The notes beneath the pieces were generated by a model. That model did not search any database and was not told the origin of the DNA. It saw only the letters and a program-made list of their open reading frames with translations. DNA of 17,640 nucleotides from an uncultured Bacteroidales bacterium (lineage in GTDB: Bacteria > Bacteroidota > Bacteroidia > Bacteroidales > Paludibacteraceae): NCBI GenBank assembly GCA_937901225.1, contig CALCGX010000088.1, forward strand, positions 1 to 17,640, given 5' to 3'. A program made the translations under genes and the position numbers. Below, one piece after another: positions 1-6,792 of the stretch. Position 1 is the stretch's first letter, and each line of letters opens with the position of its first letter.

Positions 1-303
1 ACCTACCATATCCGAATAAACCTCAATCTTTGCACTCTTGAAGATATCCTCCAACGCATATGCCACTACAGGTATCTTCTCTGGCGTACAACCCGCGCCA
101 TAGAAAAACACATTTGTAATTTTGCCAGCCCACATCTCACTTGCCATCTTTGGCAACAACTGATTATTCACACTATTCTTGATAGCGTCAGAAGTTTGCT
201 GGAACGGATTGATACCATCCGTAAAATACTCACTGCAATGACCATTTGCTGCCATTAGACACCAATGAGTTTTGGTAGAACCTGAATCTGCAATTAAAAT
301 CAT
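1..303 (-). CDS. BadF/BadG/BcrA/BcrD-type ATPase, probable N-acetylglucosamine kinase (5' part only)
   Basis: The reverse strand starts with ATG at 303-301 and stays open for 101 codons to the window edge, so the C-terminal part is outside. The N-terminus MILIADSGSTKTHW is the phosphate-binding loop of the ASKHA-fold BadF family, and FFYGAGCTPEK around residues 73-83 is a second conserved glycine-rich stretch. Bacteroidales members are usually annotated as N-acetylglucosamine or related sugar kinases that phosphorylate the sugar in the cytoplasm. The gene diverges from the NagB-PIG-L gene, which supports an amino-sugar role (inference). From memory most relatives read STKTDW here, so the histidine is a small oddity. 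The substrate cannot be settled from this fragment. Confidence 0.85.
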   Translation of the reverse strand, partial: MILIADSGSTKTHWCLMAANGHCSEYFTDGINPFQQTSDAIKNSVNNQLLPKMASEMWAGKITNVFFYGAGCTPEKIPVVAYALEDIFKSAKIEVYSDMVG

Positions 304-363
304 ATCTGTTTTATTTTTAGTTATTTTCTTCACAAAATGCCATACTACACATAGAATAGCCTG

Positions 364-394
364 CAAAAGTACACATTTTTTTTCACACGCGCAA
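364..394 (-). promoter_or_regulatory. Promoter of the leftward kinase gene
   Basis: Read on the reverse strand, TTG (394-392), 20 bases and TACTTTTG (371-364) fit the Bacteroidota consensus TTG-N20-TAnnTTTG. Transcription would start around 357, giving a leader of roughly 55 bases before the ATG at 303. Confidence 0.6.
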
Positions 395-409
395 GCGAAA
401 CGCGCATTT

Positions 410-425
410 TATGTTGTACAACATA
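410..425. promoter_or_regulatory. 16-bp perfect palindrome between divergent promoters, candidate operator
   Basis: TATGTTGT followed by ACAACATA is a perfect inverted repeat with no spacer. It lies 16 bases behind the -33 element of the leftward promoter and 35 bases behind that of the rightward promoter. This is a typical place for a dimeric regulator that could act on both genes. No regulator gene is visible here, so the binding protein is unknown. Confidence 0.5.
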
Positions 426-460
426 TAAAAAATATTATTTTTACTTTTTTTTCGCAACCG

Positions 461-492
461 TTTGCATAATCTAACAAAAATGTGTAACTTTG
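461..492 (+). promoter_or_regulatory. Promoter of the NagB-PIG-L gene
   Basis: TTTG (461-464), 20 bases and TAACTTTG (485-492) fit the Bacteroidota -33/-7 consensus very well. Transcription would begin near 499, about 65 bases before the ATG at 564. It lies inside the longer possible reading frame that opens at 462, which argues for the downstream start. Confidence 0.75.
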
Positions 493-563
493 CACTCGAT
501 TTAATGTGGTTTATTGCGCAACTACGTCAAAAAAAACGAAACTTATACAAACAATTATACATC

Positions 564-2555
564 ATGAGAAATAATCTTAGCCAACTGATTTCTCTTAGCA
601 AAATTGAAGAGAAATTGTATCGCCCTGCGGATGCGTATGAGCAATCCCGCGTTACCCGCATGGAGCATGTAAACACAACTATCGTAGAGAAACCTCAAGA
701 AGGTATCGCTGCTGTAGCTGCACGTATCGCAAAACTTATCAACCGCCGCGAAGCAAACGGACAAAAAACCGTTCTTTCATTGGCCTCTGGTCGCTCAATG
801 CGCGACTTGTTTGCTGAGCTCGTTCGCCTTCACAAAGAGGAAGAATTGAGCTTCAAAAACGTAGTGGTATTTGGCTCTTACGAGTTTTATCCACTTGCAG
901 ACCTCTCACTTGGAAGCATGGCGCAAATCCAAAGCCAACTGCTTGATCAAGTGGATATTCTCCCTGAAAACGTGCATACTTTCCCTGGTGATCTTCCTAA
1001 AGAGAACGTTTATACGTTCTGTGAGGAGTACGAGAAAGCTATCGTAGAGGCTGGTGGAATCGATTTACAAGTGTTAGGTATCGGTCAATGGGGTAATATC
1101 GCAGTAAACGAGCCAGGTACACAAGCCAACTCCTCGACTCGACTCGTGATAATGGATGGCAACTCTCGCGTGGACGCAAAATCCTTGTTTGGCAACACCT
1201 CACAAGTACCTACATGCGCGATTACATTAGGTATCGACACTATTCTCCAAGCCAAAGAGGTCATTCTCCTTGCTTTCGGTCAGCACAAAGCAGGTATCGT
1301 AAAACAAGCGATTGAGGAGGTTGCTAATTCTGCTTGCCCTGCTTCATACTTGCAACTCCACAAGAACGCGTCATTCGTGATTGACCTTGATGCTGCTGGT
1401 AAACTCACCCGCATCAATCACCCATGGAAAGTGACCAACTGCGAATGGACTGACCAACTCGTTCGCCGCGCTGTGGTATGGCTCTGCGAGGAGACTAAGA
1501 AGCCTATCCTCAAACTCACAAATAAAGACTATAACGATTTCGGACTCAGCGAATTGATTACCAAATACGATTCTGCATACAATTGCAATATCAAGGTATT
1601 CAATGACCTCCAACATACCATTACTGGTTGGCCAGGTGGCAAACCAAATGCGGATGATACCAACCGCCCAGAGCGCGCCAATCCATTCCCAAAAGATATC
1701 GTAATCTTCTCTCCTCACCCAGATGATGACGTCATCTCAATGGGTGGTACCTTCCAACGCCTCATCAACCAAGGTCACAACGTACACGTGGCTTATGAGA
1801 CTAGCGGTTGTATCGCTGTTTGCGACGAGGAGGTAGTACGTTTCATGGACTTCATGAAGGGTTACAAGCAAATGCTTATCCCTGGCGATGATGTGATTGA
1901 GAAGAAGTACGACGAGTATATGCATTTCTTCAAAAACGAGAAAGTTGGCGACAACGACACCCGTGAGATCCTCAACCTCAAGGCGCTTATCCGCCGTGGC
2001 GAGGCTACAGCAGCTTGCCGCTACATGGGTCTCCCAACCGAGAATATCCATTTCCTCAACTTGCCATTCTACGAGACAGGTACCATCAAGAAAGGCCCTC
2101 TCTCACAAGCAGATGTGGATATCGTCAAAGCACTTCTTGAGGAGGTTAAACCACAAGAGATCTTCGCCGCTGGTGACCTAGCTGACCCTCACGGCACACA
2201 CCGTGTATGTCTCGACGCTGTCCTTGCAGCTCTTGACGAGCTCAAGCACACCGCTGCATGGGATGAGTGGTTGAAAGACTGCCGTATCTGGATGTACCGT
2301 GGTGCATGGATGGAGTGGGAGCTCGACCTCGTAGAGATGGCTGTGCCAATGTCTCCAGAGGAACTTCGCTCTAAGCGCAACGCTATCCTCCGCCACGCTA
2401 GCCAAATGGAGTCTGCTCCATTCTTGGGCGACGACGAGCGTCTATTCTGGCAACGCGCTGAGGATCGCAACCACGACACCGCTAAGATGTACTCCGACCT
2501 CGGTTTGGCTGAGTATGAGGCTATTGAGGCGTTTGTACAATATCATATTCTCTAA
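564..2555 (+). CDS. nagB: NagB-like (glucosamine-6-phosphate deaminase family) domain fused to a PIG-L/LmbE deacetylase
   Basis: A 663-residue two-domain protein, usually annotated in Bacteroidales as glucosamine-6-phosphate deaminase. Residues about 25-315 are a NagB/6-phosphogluconolactonase fold, with LASGRS as the phosphate loop and GIGQWGNIAVNEPG around 172-185. Residues about 375-640 are a PIG-L/LmbE metal-dependent deacetylase, with HPDDD at 385-389 and DPHGTH at 541-546 as zinc-site motifs. By alignment to E. coli NagB, catalytic D72, D141 and H143 are replaced by Y106, W176 and N178, while E148 is kept (E183). The NagB half may therefore not perform the classic deamination. From memory similar replacements occur in Bacteroides homologues. 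ATG 564 was chosen because upstream in-frame codons overlap the promoter. It is the first gene of a rightward run. Confidence 0.9.
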   Translation: MRNNLSQLISLSKIEEKLYRPADAYEQSRVTRMEHVNTTIVEKPQEGIAAVAARIAKLINRREANGQKTVLSLASGRSMRDLFAELVRLHKEEELSFKNVVVFGSYEFYPLADLSLGSMAQIQSQLLDQVDILPENVHTFPGDLPKENVYTFCEEYEKAIVEAGGIDLQVLGIGQWGNIAVNEPGTQANSSTRLVIMDGNSRVDAKSLFGNTSQVPTCAITLGIDTILQAKEVILLAFGQHKAGIVKQAIEEVANSACPASYLQLHKNASFVIDLDAAGKLTRINHPWKVTNCEWTDQLVRRAVVWLCEETKKPILKLTNKDYNDFGLSELITKYDSAYNCNIKVFNDLQHTITGWPGGKPNADDTNRPERANPFPKDIVIFSPHPDDDVISMGGTFQRLINQGHNVHVAYETSGCIAVCDEEVVRFMDFMKGYKQMLIPGDDVIEKKYDEYMHFFKNEKVGDNDTREILNLKALIRRGEATAACRYMGLPTENIHFLNLPFYETGTIKKGPLSQADVDIVKALLEEVKPQEIFAAGDLADPHGTHRVCLDAVLAALDELKHTAAWDEWLKDCRIWMYRGAWMEWELDLVEMAVPMSPEELRSKRNAILRHASQMESAPFLGDDERLFWQRAEDRNHDTAKMYSDLGLAEYEAIEAFVQYHIL

Positions 2556-2582
2556 GTTTAGTGTTTAGAGTTTAGTGTTTAG
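2555..2582. repeat. 14-bp tandem repeat, two perfect copies
   Basis: AGTTTAGTGTTTAG occurs twice head to tail, beginning at the last base of the NagB-PIG-L stop codon. It fills half of the 63-bp gap before the glycosyltransferase gene. There is no hairpin, so it is not a terminator. It is probably a slippage product. Confidence 0.8.
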
Positions 2583-2618
2583 AGAAAAGAAAATAACCAA
2601 ATTTATTTTTGAAACAAT

Positions 2619-4043
2619 ATGAAAAATATCACATGTTTTATTCCTTTCCAAAGTGAGGAACAAGTACAAGCTACCGTAGCTAACTTGAAGGCTCAAGAGC
2701 TCGTAGCAGACATTCATTTCTTGCACGGTGACATCCGCTCAACAGCTACTGTTCGCGAGATCGCAGAGAAAGCTAACACCGAGTACACCTTGATCTACAC
2801 CAAGTACACCACCCTCTCATTCGTTCTCTTCGCTCTCGAGCGTATGGAGGCACTTATCGAGGACACCAAGGCTGCTATGGTTTACGCAGACCACTTCAAC
2901 CAAGTAGGTGAGGTTCGTACCAACGCTCCTGTTATTGACTACCAATTGGGTTCTATCCGCGATGACTTTGAGTTCGGTTCTGTACTCTTCTATCGCACTA
3001 GCGCTGTGAAAGAGGCAGTGGCTCGCATGGATGTGGATTATCAATACGCTGGTCTCTATGACCTCCGCCTCAAAGTTAGCCAAAAGGGCGCTTTGGAGCA
3101 CATCAACGAGTACCTCTATTACGATGTAGAGCTCGACAACCGTACCACTGGCGAGAAGAACTTCGACTATGTAGATCCTAAGAACCGTGGCGTACAAATC
3201 GAGATGGAGCAAGCTGCTACCCAACACCTCAAAGATATCAACGGCTACCTCGCTCCTGGCTTCAAGGATGTAGATCTCAACTGCGAGGGCTTCGAGTATG
3301 ATGCTACTGTGGTTATCCCATGTAAGAACCGCGTTCGTACCATCGGTACCGCTATCAAGAGCGCTCTTAGCCAAGTAGTTAAGGCTCCTTATAAATTCAA
3401 CGTAATCGTTGTAGATGACAACTCTGAGGATGGTTCTGTAGATGTAATCAAGAGCATCGTTGCTGAGGGTCACGAGAACCTCACCTATATCGCTCAAGAT
3501 AAGACTTGGCACGCTATCGGTGGTAACTGGAACGTAGCTCTCCACCACGAGAAATGTGGTCGCTTCGCTATCCAATTGGATTCTGACGATACTTACTTCG
3601 ATGAGAACACCGTACAAAAGTTCATCGATGCTTTCCACGAGCAAAACTGCGCAATGGTAGTTGGTACTTACCAATTGACCGACTTCGACGGTAATCTCAT
3701 TCCTCCTGGAGTAATCGACCACAAAGAGTGGACACCAGATAACGGCCGCAACAACGCACTCCGTATCCACGGTCTTGGCGCACCACGTGGTTTCTATACC
3801 CCAATGCTCCGCACTATCAACTTCCCTACTACCAAGTACGGTGAGGATTATGCAGTAGGTTTGCGTGTAAGCCGCGAGTATCAAATCGGTCGTATCTATG
3901 ACGTAGTTTATAACTGCCGTCGTTGGGATGACAACTCTGATGCTAACTGCGATATCGTGACCATGAACAACAACCACTTGTACAAAGATCGTATCCGTAC
4001 ATGGGAGTTGAAGGCACGTATCCAAATGAATGAAGGAAAATAA
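2619..4043 (+). CDS. Family 2 glycosyltransferase with a degenerate N-terminal GT-A-like repeat
   Basis: A 474-residue cytoplasmic protein without membrane segments. Residues about 228-460 form a GT2 (GT-A fold) domain: VVIPCKN at 231-237 opens the fold, VVDDNSEDGS at 264-273 binds the nucleotide sugar, and DSDD at 321-324 is the DxD-type metal site. The first ~220 residues begin with a similar strand (TCFIPFQ) and continue in a similar pattern but lack a clear DxD motif. I read them as a second, degenerate GT-A domain. It follows the NagB-PIG-L gene after 63 bases with no convincing promoter of its own, so co-transcription is likely. Donor and acceptor are unknown. Codon use is biased toward CTC, GAG and AAC and suggests good expression. 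Confidence 0.85.
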   Translation: MKNITCFIPFQSEEQVQATVANLKAQELVADIHFLHGDIRSTATVREIAEKANTEYTLIYTKYTTLSFVLFALERMEALIEDTKAAMVYADHFNQVGEVRTNAPVIDYQLGSIRDDFEFGSVLFYRTSAVKEAVARMDVDYQYAGLYDLRLKVSQKGALEHINEYLYYDVELDNRTTGEKNFDYVDPKNRGVQIEMEQAATQHLKDINGYLAPGFKDVDLNCEGFEYDATVVIPCKNRVRTIGTAIKSALSQVVKAPYKFNVIVVDDNSEDGSVDVIKSIVAEGHENLTYIAQDKTWHAIGGNWNVALHHEKCGRFAIQLDSDDTYFDENTVQKFIDAFHEQNCAMVVGTYQLTDFDGNLIPPGVIDHKEWTPDNGRNNALRIHGLGAPRGFYTPMLRTINFPTTKYGEDYAVGLRVSREYQIGRIYDVVYNCRRWDDNSDANCDIVTMNNNHLYKDRIRTWELKARIQMNEGK

Positions 4044-4050
4044 ATGTAGA

Positions 4051-4141
4051 AAAAGTTTTAAGAGTTTTAGTCGCACCTGCGGTGCTGTTCTAAAGGTGGG
4101 CTACTTACGACTATTCTACCCTTAAAACCTTTAAAACTTTT
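4051..4141. repeat. Long imperfect inverted repeat between glycosyltransferase and DUF4922 genes
   Basis: The 19-bp arms at 4051-4069 and 4123-4141 match as inverted copies at 17 of 19 positions. Inside them TAGTCG (4068-4073) can pair with CGACTA (4108-4113), and GCACC-TGC-GGTGC (4073-4085) is a small perfect hairpin. The whole intergenic RNA could fold into one branched structure. There is no T-run suited to a simple terminator, so an attenuator, RNA-stability element or small mobile repeat are the options. Confidence 0.6.
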
Positions 4142-4147
4142 AGAACT

Positions 4148-5122
4148 TTGGAACTTTATAAAACCATATCCGACATGTTCTCCCGTGAGCTTGATTCTCA
4201 CGGGAGAGCATTCGTTAATTACCAAGCCTTATCTGGGGTCGAAGTCAAAGATATGACTATCGACGGCTTCCCTGCTAAATTGTTTTTCAACCCCGCTCGT
4301 GTGCATAGCGTAATGGCGGATGTCAGCCCCGAGGCCTTGCAAAAACGAGCATGCTTCCTCTGCCCCGATGGCGTGGAGGAACACCAACTCACCCATAATT
4401 GGGATTCACCTACTGGGCACACCTATTATATTCGTGTGAACCCCTTCCCTATTTTCTCTCCGCACTTCACCGTGTCATCTTCCGTGCACGAACGCCAAGA
4501 ACTATTGCCTCATTTAGAGTCAATGCTGCACTTGGCAAAAGAACTGCCCGAAATGACCATTTTCTACAATGGTCCTATGTGTGGAGCTAGTGCCCCAGAC
4601 CATATGCATTTTCAAGCTGTGCCTCGTCACAGCCTCCCGATAGAAGATCATTTCTCCACCAACTATGCCAACGCTATCTTGGTGCAAGAAACGGACTTAC
4701 AAACCCATTTGGCAGCCATTAAAAAAGTCCTCGCTATGGGTACCATCCCCGAGGAAGCTAGCCAAACAGGCTCTTTGACCGCAGGCGCCTCTCACGCCGA
4801 AGAATACGAACCCCGATGGAATATCGTCTCGTGGTATGAACCTGCGCAGCAGGTGGACTGCGTTCCGCCTATGGGACGCCCTAACGGGCTATTGGACGCT
4901 TCGCTATTGGATATAGGCAAGTTTAATACAATCGTATTCTTTAGGAAAGAATCCCGCCCTATGTGTTTCTTTGCGCCAGAGGAAGAACGTATTTTATTCT
5001 CTCCCGCTACTGTAGAGATGGCAGGCATCGGCATTGTAGCCAACCGCGAGAGTTTTGATCGCCTTACCCCCGCTCGCCTCCGCGACATCATCCGCGAAGT
5101 GGCAGATAACCCTTGCACATAA
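4148..5122 (+). CDS. DUF4922 protein, HIT/GalT-like nucleotidyltransferase or phosphorylase
   Basis: A 324-residue soluble protein of the DUF4922 family, common in Bacteroidales beside sugar genes. HMHFQ at residues 152-156 is an HxHxQ motif like that of galactose-1-phosphate uridylyltransferase and GDP-L-galactose phosphorylase, in which the central histidine carries the nucleotide. FFNPARVHS and CFLCPD near residues 40-80 are also typical of the family. A nucleotide-sugar phosphorylase or transferase activity is inference; substrates are unknown. The start is uncertain. TTG at 4148 keeps an N-terminal helix that relatives seem to have, while ATG at 4175 (residue 10) is a better codon. The TTG lies only six bases beyond the inverted-repeat arm, so folding of the leader could affect initiation. 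Confidence 0.85.
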   Translation: MELYKTISDMFSRELDSHGRAFVNYQALSGVEVKDMTIDGFPAKLFFNPARVHSVMADVSPEALQKRACFLCPDGVEEHQLTHNWDSPTGHTYYIRVNPFPIFSPHFTVSSSVHERQELLPHLESMLHLAKELPEMTIFYNGPMCGASAPDHMHFQAVPRHSLPIEDHFSTNYANAILVQETDLQTHLAAIKKVLAMGTIPEEASQTGSLTAGASHAEEYEPRWNIVSWYEPAQQVDCVPPMGRPNGLLDASLLDIGKFNTIVFFRKESRPMCFFAPEEERILFSPATVEMAGIGIVANRESFDRLTPARLRDIIREVADNPCT

Positions 5123-5181
5123 TCCAACCTTTTTTTAAGATTTCATCCCCTTGTACCTTCCCTATCCTCCTCGGGTAAAAG

Positions 5182-5214
5182 ACCAAGGACGAACCAAGGA
5201 TAAACCAAGGAACA
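5182..5214. repeat. 11-bp tandem repeat, family 1 (ACCAAGGAnnA x3)
   Basis: Three head-to-tail units begin at 5182, 5193 and 5204: ACCAAGGACGA, ACCAAGGATAA and ACCAAGGAACA. A fourth decayed unit (ACCTAAGAACT) may follow. The period is not a multiple of three, so the block is not coding. It is close to one turn of the DNA helix. Confidence 0.85.
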
Positions 5215-5295
5215 ACCTAAGAACTCCGTAACTCAAAAAAGTACTTTTGTTAAGATTGCCGTTTCTTTTCCCTCTCTTATACCTTGCCTCATTCC

Positions 5296-5339
5296 ACCGA
5301 GAGACAACCGAGAGAAGACCGAGAGAAGACCGAGAGAAG
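5296..5339. repeat. 11-bp tandem repeat, family 2 (ACCGAGAGAAG x4)
   Basis: Four units begin at 5296, 5307, 5318 and 5329. The last three are identical (ACCGAGAGAAG) and the first ends in ACA. A decayed fifth unit (AGCGAAGCG) follows. The unit shares the ACC start, purine-rich body and length of family 1, so the two blocks probably descend from one element. Confidence 0.9.
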
Positions 5340-5396
5340 AGCGAAGCGTTATCGTGCCCTTGCGGCTAAGAACTCCGCACTTTTCTTAAGATTGCT

Positions 5397-5501
5397 TTCC
5401 TAAAAAAGTTGTCCCTATTCCTAAAAAGGTTTACTCATTTCCTAAAACTATTGACTATTTTCCTAAAAACTTTGACTCCATTCCTAAAAAGATTTACTCC
5501 C
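5397..5501. repeat. Five 21-bp tandem units with phased A-tracts
   Basis: TTCCTAAAA recurs at exactly 21-bp spacing, starting at 5397, 5418, 5439, 5460 and 5481. The second half of each unit varies around a TTGACT/TTTACTC theme. Each unit holds an A-tract of four to six, spaced two helical turns apart, which should bend the DNA. Because 21 is a multiple of three, a frame stays open across the units, but I see no sign that it is translated. Confidence 0.85.
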
Positions 5502-5555
5502 TGTTGCGCATTTCGTGCTCATCTTTTATTGCGTTTTACTTCCAATAAATACAAA

Positions 5556-5587
5556 AAAATGCACATTTCCGCAAAAAAGTGCATTTT
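5556..5587. terminator. Hairpin with flanking A/T runs, possible bidirectional terminator
   Basis: AAAATGCAC (5556-5564) and GTGCATTTT (5579-5587) are perfect inverted copies around a 14-base loop, with A-rich sequence before and T-rich sequence after. It is the only terminator-like structure between the DUF4922 gene and the island. The long loop and AT-rich stem make it a weak call. Confidence 0.4.
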
Positions 5588-5681
5588 ATTTCACATACTG
5601 ACAAGTTTTAGCAGTTTGATATAGTAATTTTGCAGCCGATTTTACAAAACCCGTATATTTAACCACTTAAAACTGCTCATT

Positions 5682-5858
5682 ATGTCACATTCAGAAACAT
5701 TACAAATTCCATTTCCTGAGTTTATGTTATCAATACCTACTATCCAAGATAGTAGTCAAAAATTGCAACTTGAACATGAAAAATCAAAAAACATTTGCAT
5801 ATCTCACAAAAAAATTGTACCTTTGCGCGAAAAATATACCGAAAGGAGTACAAGAAGA
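5682..5858 (+). other. In-frame upstream extension of the EcoRI-type methyltransferase, probably a leader or chimeric remnant
   Basis: ATG at 5682 opens a frame that runs without a stop into the methyltransferase gene and would add 59 residues. A -7-like TAATTTTG (5625-5632) precedes it, but a -33 partner is missing. The added residues do not resemble the EcoRI methyltransferase family, and a complete promoter lies inside the stretch at 5794-5825. I read it as untranslated or as the remnant of another gene's start, but an N-terminally extended enzyme cannot be excluded. Confidence 0.45.
5794..5825 (+). promoter_or_regulatory. Promoter of the restriction-modification unit
   Basis: TTTG (5794-5797), exactly 20 bases and TACCTTTG (5818-5825) give a full match to the Bacteroidota consensus. 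A start near 5832 would leave a short leader holding AGGAG (5844-5848), ten bases before ATG 5859. This is why the methyltransferase is annotated from 5859. Confidence 0.65.
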
Positions 5859-6788
5859 ATGACTGGATCAGAATTGTTAAATATTGCTCAAGCCAATAAA
5901 AAAGATGAGTTCTATACCCAATTAGCGGATATAGAAGCTGAATTGAAATACTATAAAAAGTATTTTAAGGGAAAGATTGTATATTGTAATTGTGATGATT
6001 CAGAAGTTAGTAACTTTACAAAATTCTTTATTAATCATTTTCAAGATTATAAGATCAAAAAACTTATCTCTACCTGCTATAAACCTCTCTCACAATTCAA
6101 CGAGACATCTGTTCCAACTTATATTGTCTACGACGGAACGCCTGAGAGTTTAACTCCAATGCCTCTCAAAGGTAATGGCGACTTCCGAAGTGATGAATGC
6201 GTTGATTTTTTACAACAAGCTGATGTTGTAGTTACAAATCCGCCTTTCAGTTTGTTCAGAGAATTTGTCAAATTGCTTTATGACTATCAAAAAGATTTTC
6301 TAATTATCGGTAATGTTAATGCCATTTCTTATAAAGAATGTTTCAAGCATATATTAAATAACGAGATGTGGTTAGGTCAGAGTATCCATAGTGGAGATCG
6401 AGAATTTCAAGTACCACAGGATTACCCATTGGAGGCTGCTAATTTTAGAATTGATGCAAACGGTAATAAATTCATTCGCGTCAAGGGTGTTAGATGGTTT
6501 ACAAATATTGATTGTGATGAAAGATATAAACACTTACCTTTAACATCAGTATATTCACCAGAAAAATATCCTAAATTTGACAATATTGATGCAATTAATG
6601 TTGGCAAAACCAAAGATATCCCTCGGGATTACAAAGGTATAATGGGTGTCCCTATCACATTTATAGATTGGTATAATCCTAATCAGTTTGAAATAGTAGG
6701 TAATGAATATACACTAAATATAGCAGGCGGTAGGGGATATGTCAATGGAAAACGATTGTATAGCAGAATATTTATCCGTAAAGTATAG
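5859..6788 (+). CDS. EcoRI-family adenine-specific DNA methyltransferase
   Basis: Predicted to transfer a methyl group from S-adenosylmethionine to N6 of adenine in the recognition site, protecting host DNA. From ATG 5859 it has 309 residues, near the ~326 of M.EcoRI. The match to M.EcoRI (from memory) covers the whole length: KKDEFYTQ at 14-21, YCNCDD at 42-47, TNPPFS at 126-131 (motif IV, catalytic NPPF), then GNVNAISYKE and INVGKTKDIP further on. AGGAG precedes the start. The alternative ATG at 5682 would give 368 residues. It is the first gene of a three-gene restriction-modification unit; the next gene starts four bases after its stop. Family membership does not show that the target is GAATTC. 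Confidence 0.9.
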   Translation: MTGSELLNIAQANKKDEFYTQLADIEAELKYYKKYFKGKIVYCNCDDSEVSNFTKFFINHFQDYKIKKLISTCYKPLSQFNETSVPTYIVYDGTPESLTPMPLKGNGDFRSDECVDFLQQADVVVTNPPFSLFREFVKLLYDYQKDFLIIGNVNAISYKECFKHILNNEMWLGQSIHSGDREFQVPQDYPLEAANFRIDANGNKFIRVKGVRWFTNIDCDERYKHLPLTSVYSPEKYPKFDNIDAINVGKTKDIPRDYKGIMGVPITFIDWYNPNQFEIVGNEYTLNIAGGRGYVNGKRLYSRIFIRKV

Positions 6789-6792
6789 AATC

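Larger units (their letters stand above)
5128..5395. repeat. Composite intergenic repeat: two modules with shared flanks around 11-bp tandem repeats
   Basis: Two modules share a layout: TTAAGATT-type start, a pyrimidine-rich stretch, a block of 11-bp tandem repeats, CTAAGAACTCCG, then CTTTTnTTAAGATTGC. The CTAAGAACTCCG copies are at 5217-5228 and 5366-5377. The CTTTTnTTAAGATTGC copies are at 5244-5259 and 5380-5395. The flanks are nearly identical while the 11-bp cores differ. No open frame or start signal fits, so I read it as non-coding. Confidence 0.7.

Noticed and set aside
462..563. A longer start for the NagB-PIG-L protein from 462
   Set aside because: The extra codons cover the -33/-7 promoter at 461-492, so they cannot be translated from that transcript.
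2604..2611. TATTTTTG before the glycosyltransferase gene as a promoter
   Set aside because: There is no TTG/TTTG at the right distance upstream, and transcription would begin almost at the start codon.
2817..4076. A 419-codon reverse-strand frame opposite the glycosyltransferase
   Set aside because: It is a product of the strong codon bias of the real gene. Its translation has no recognisable motif, and the forward frame has full GT2 motifs.
5182..5501. Tandem repeats considered as a CRISPR array
   Set aside because: Units follow each other directly without unique spacers, are only 11 or 21 bp long, and no cas gene is present.
5409..5624. A 71-codon frame across the 21-bp repeats, reading FLKRFT-like heptads
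   Set aside because: The frame is open only because 21 is a multiple of three. There is no promoter or ribosome site, and the second half is low-complexity intergenic DNA.
5864..5868. GGATC (the AlwI target) occurring in the window, taken as evidence for or against site avoidance
   Set aside because: GGATC/GATCC is present at several places, including inside this cluster, but the true target of this enzyme is unknown and protected sites need not be avoided.
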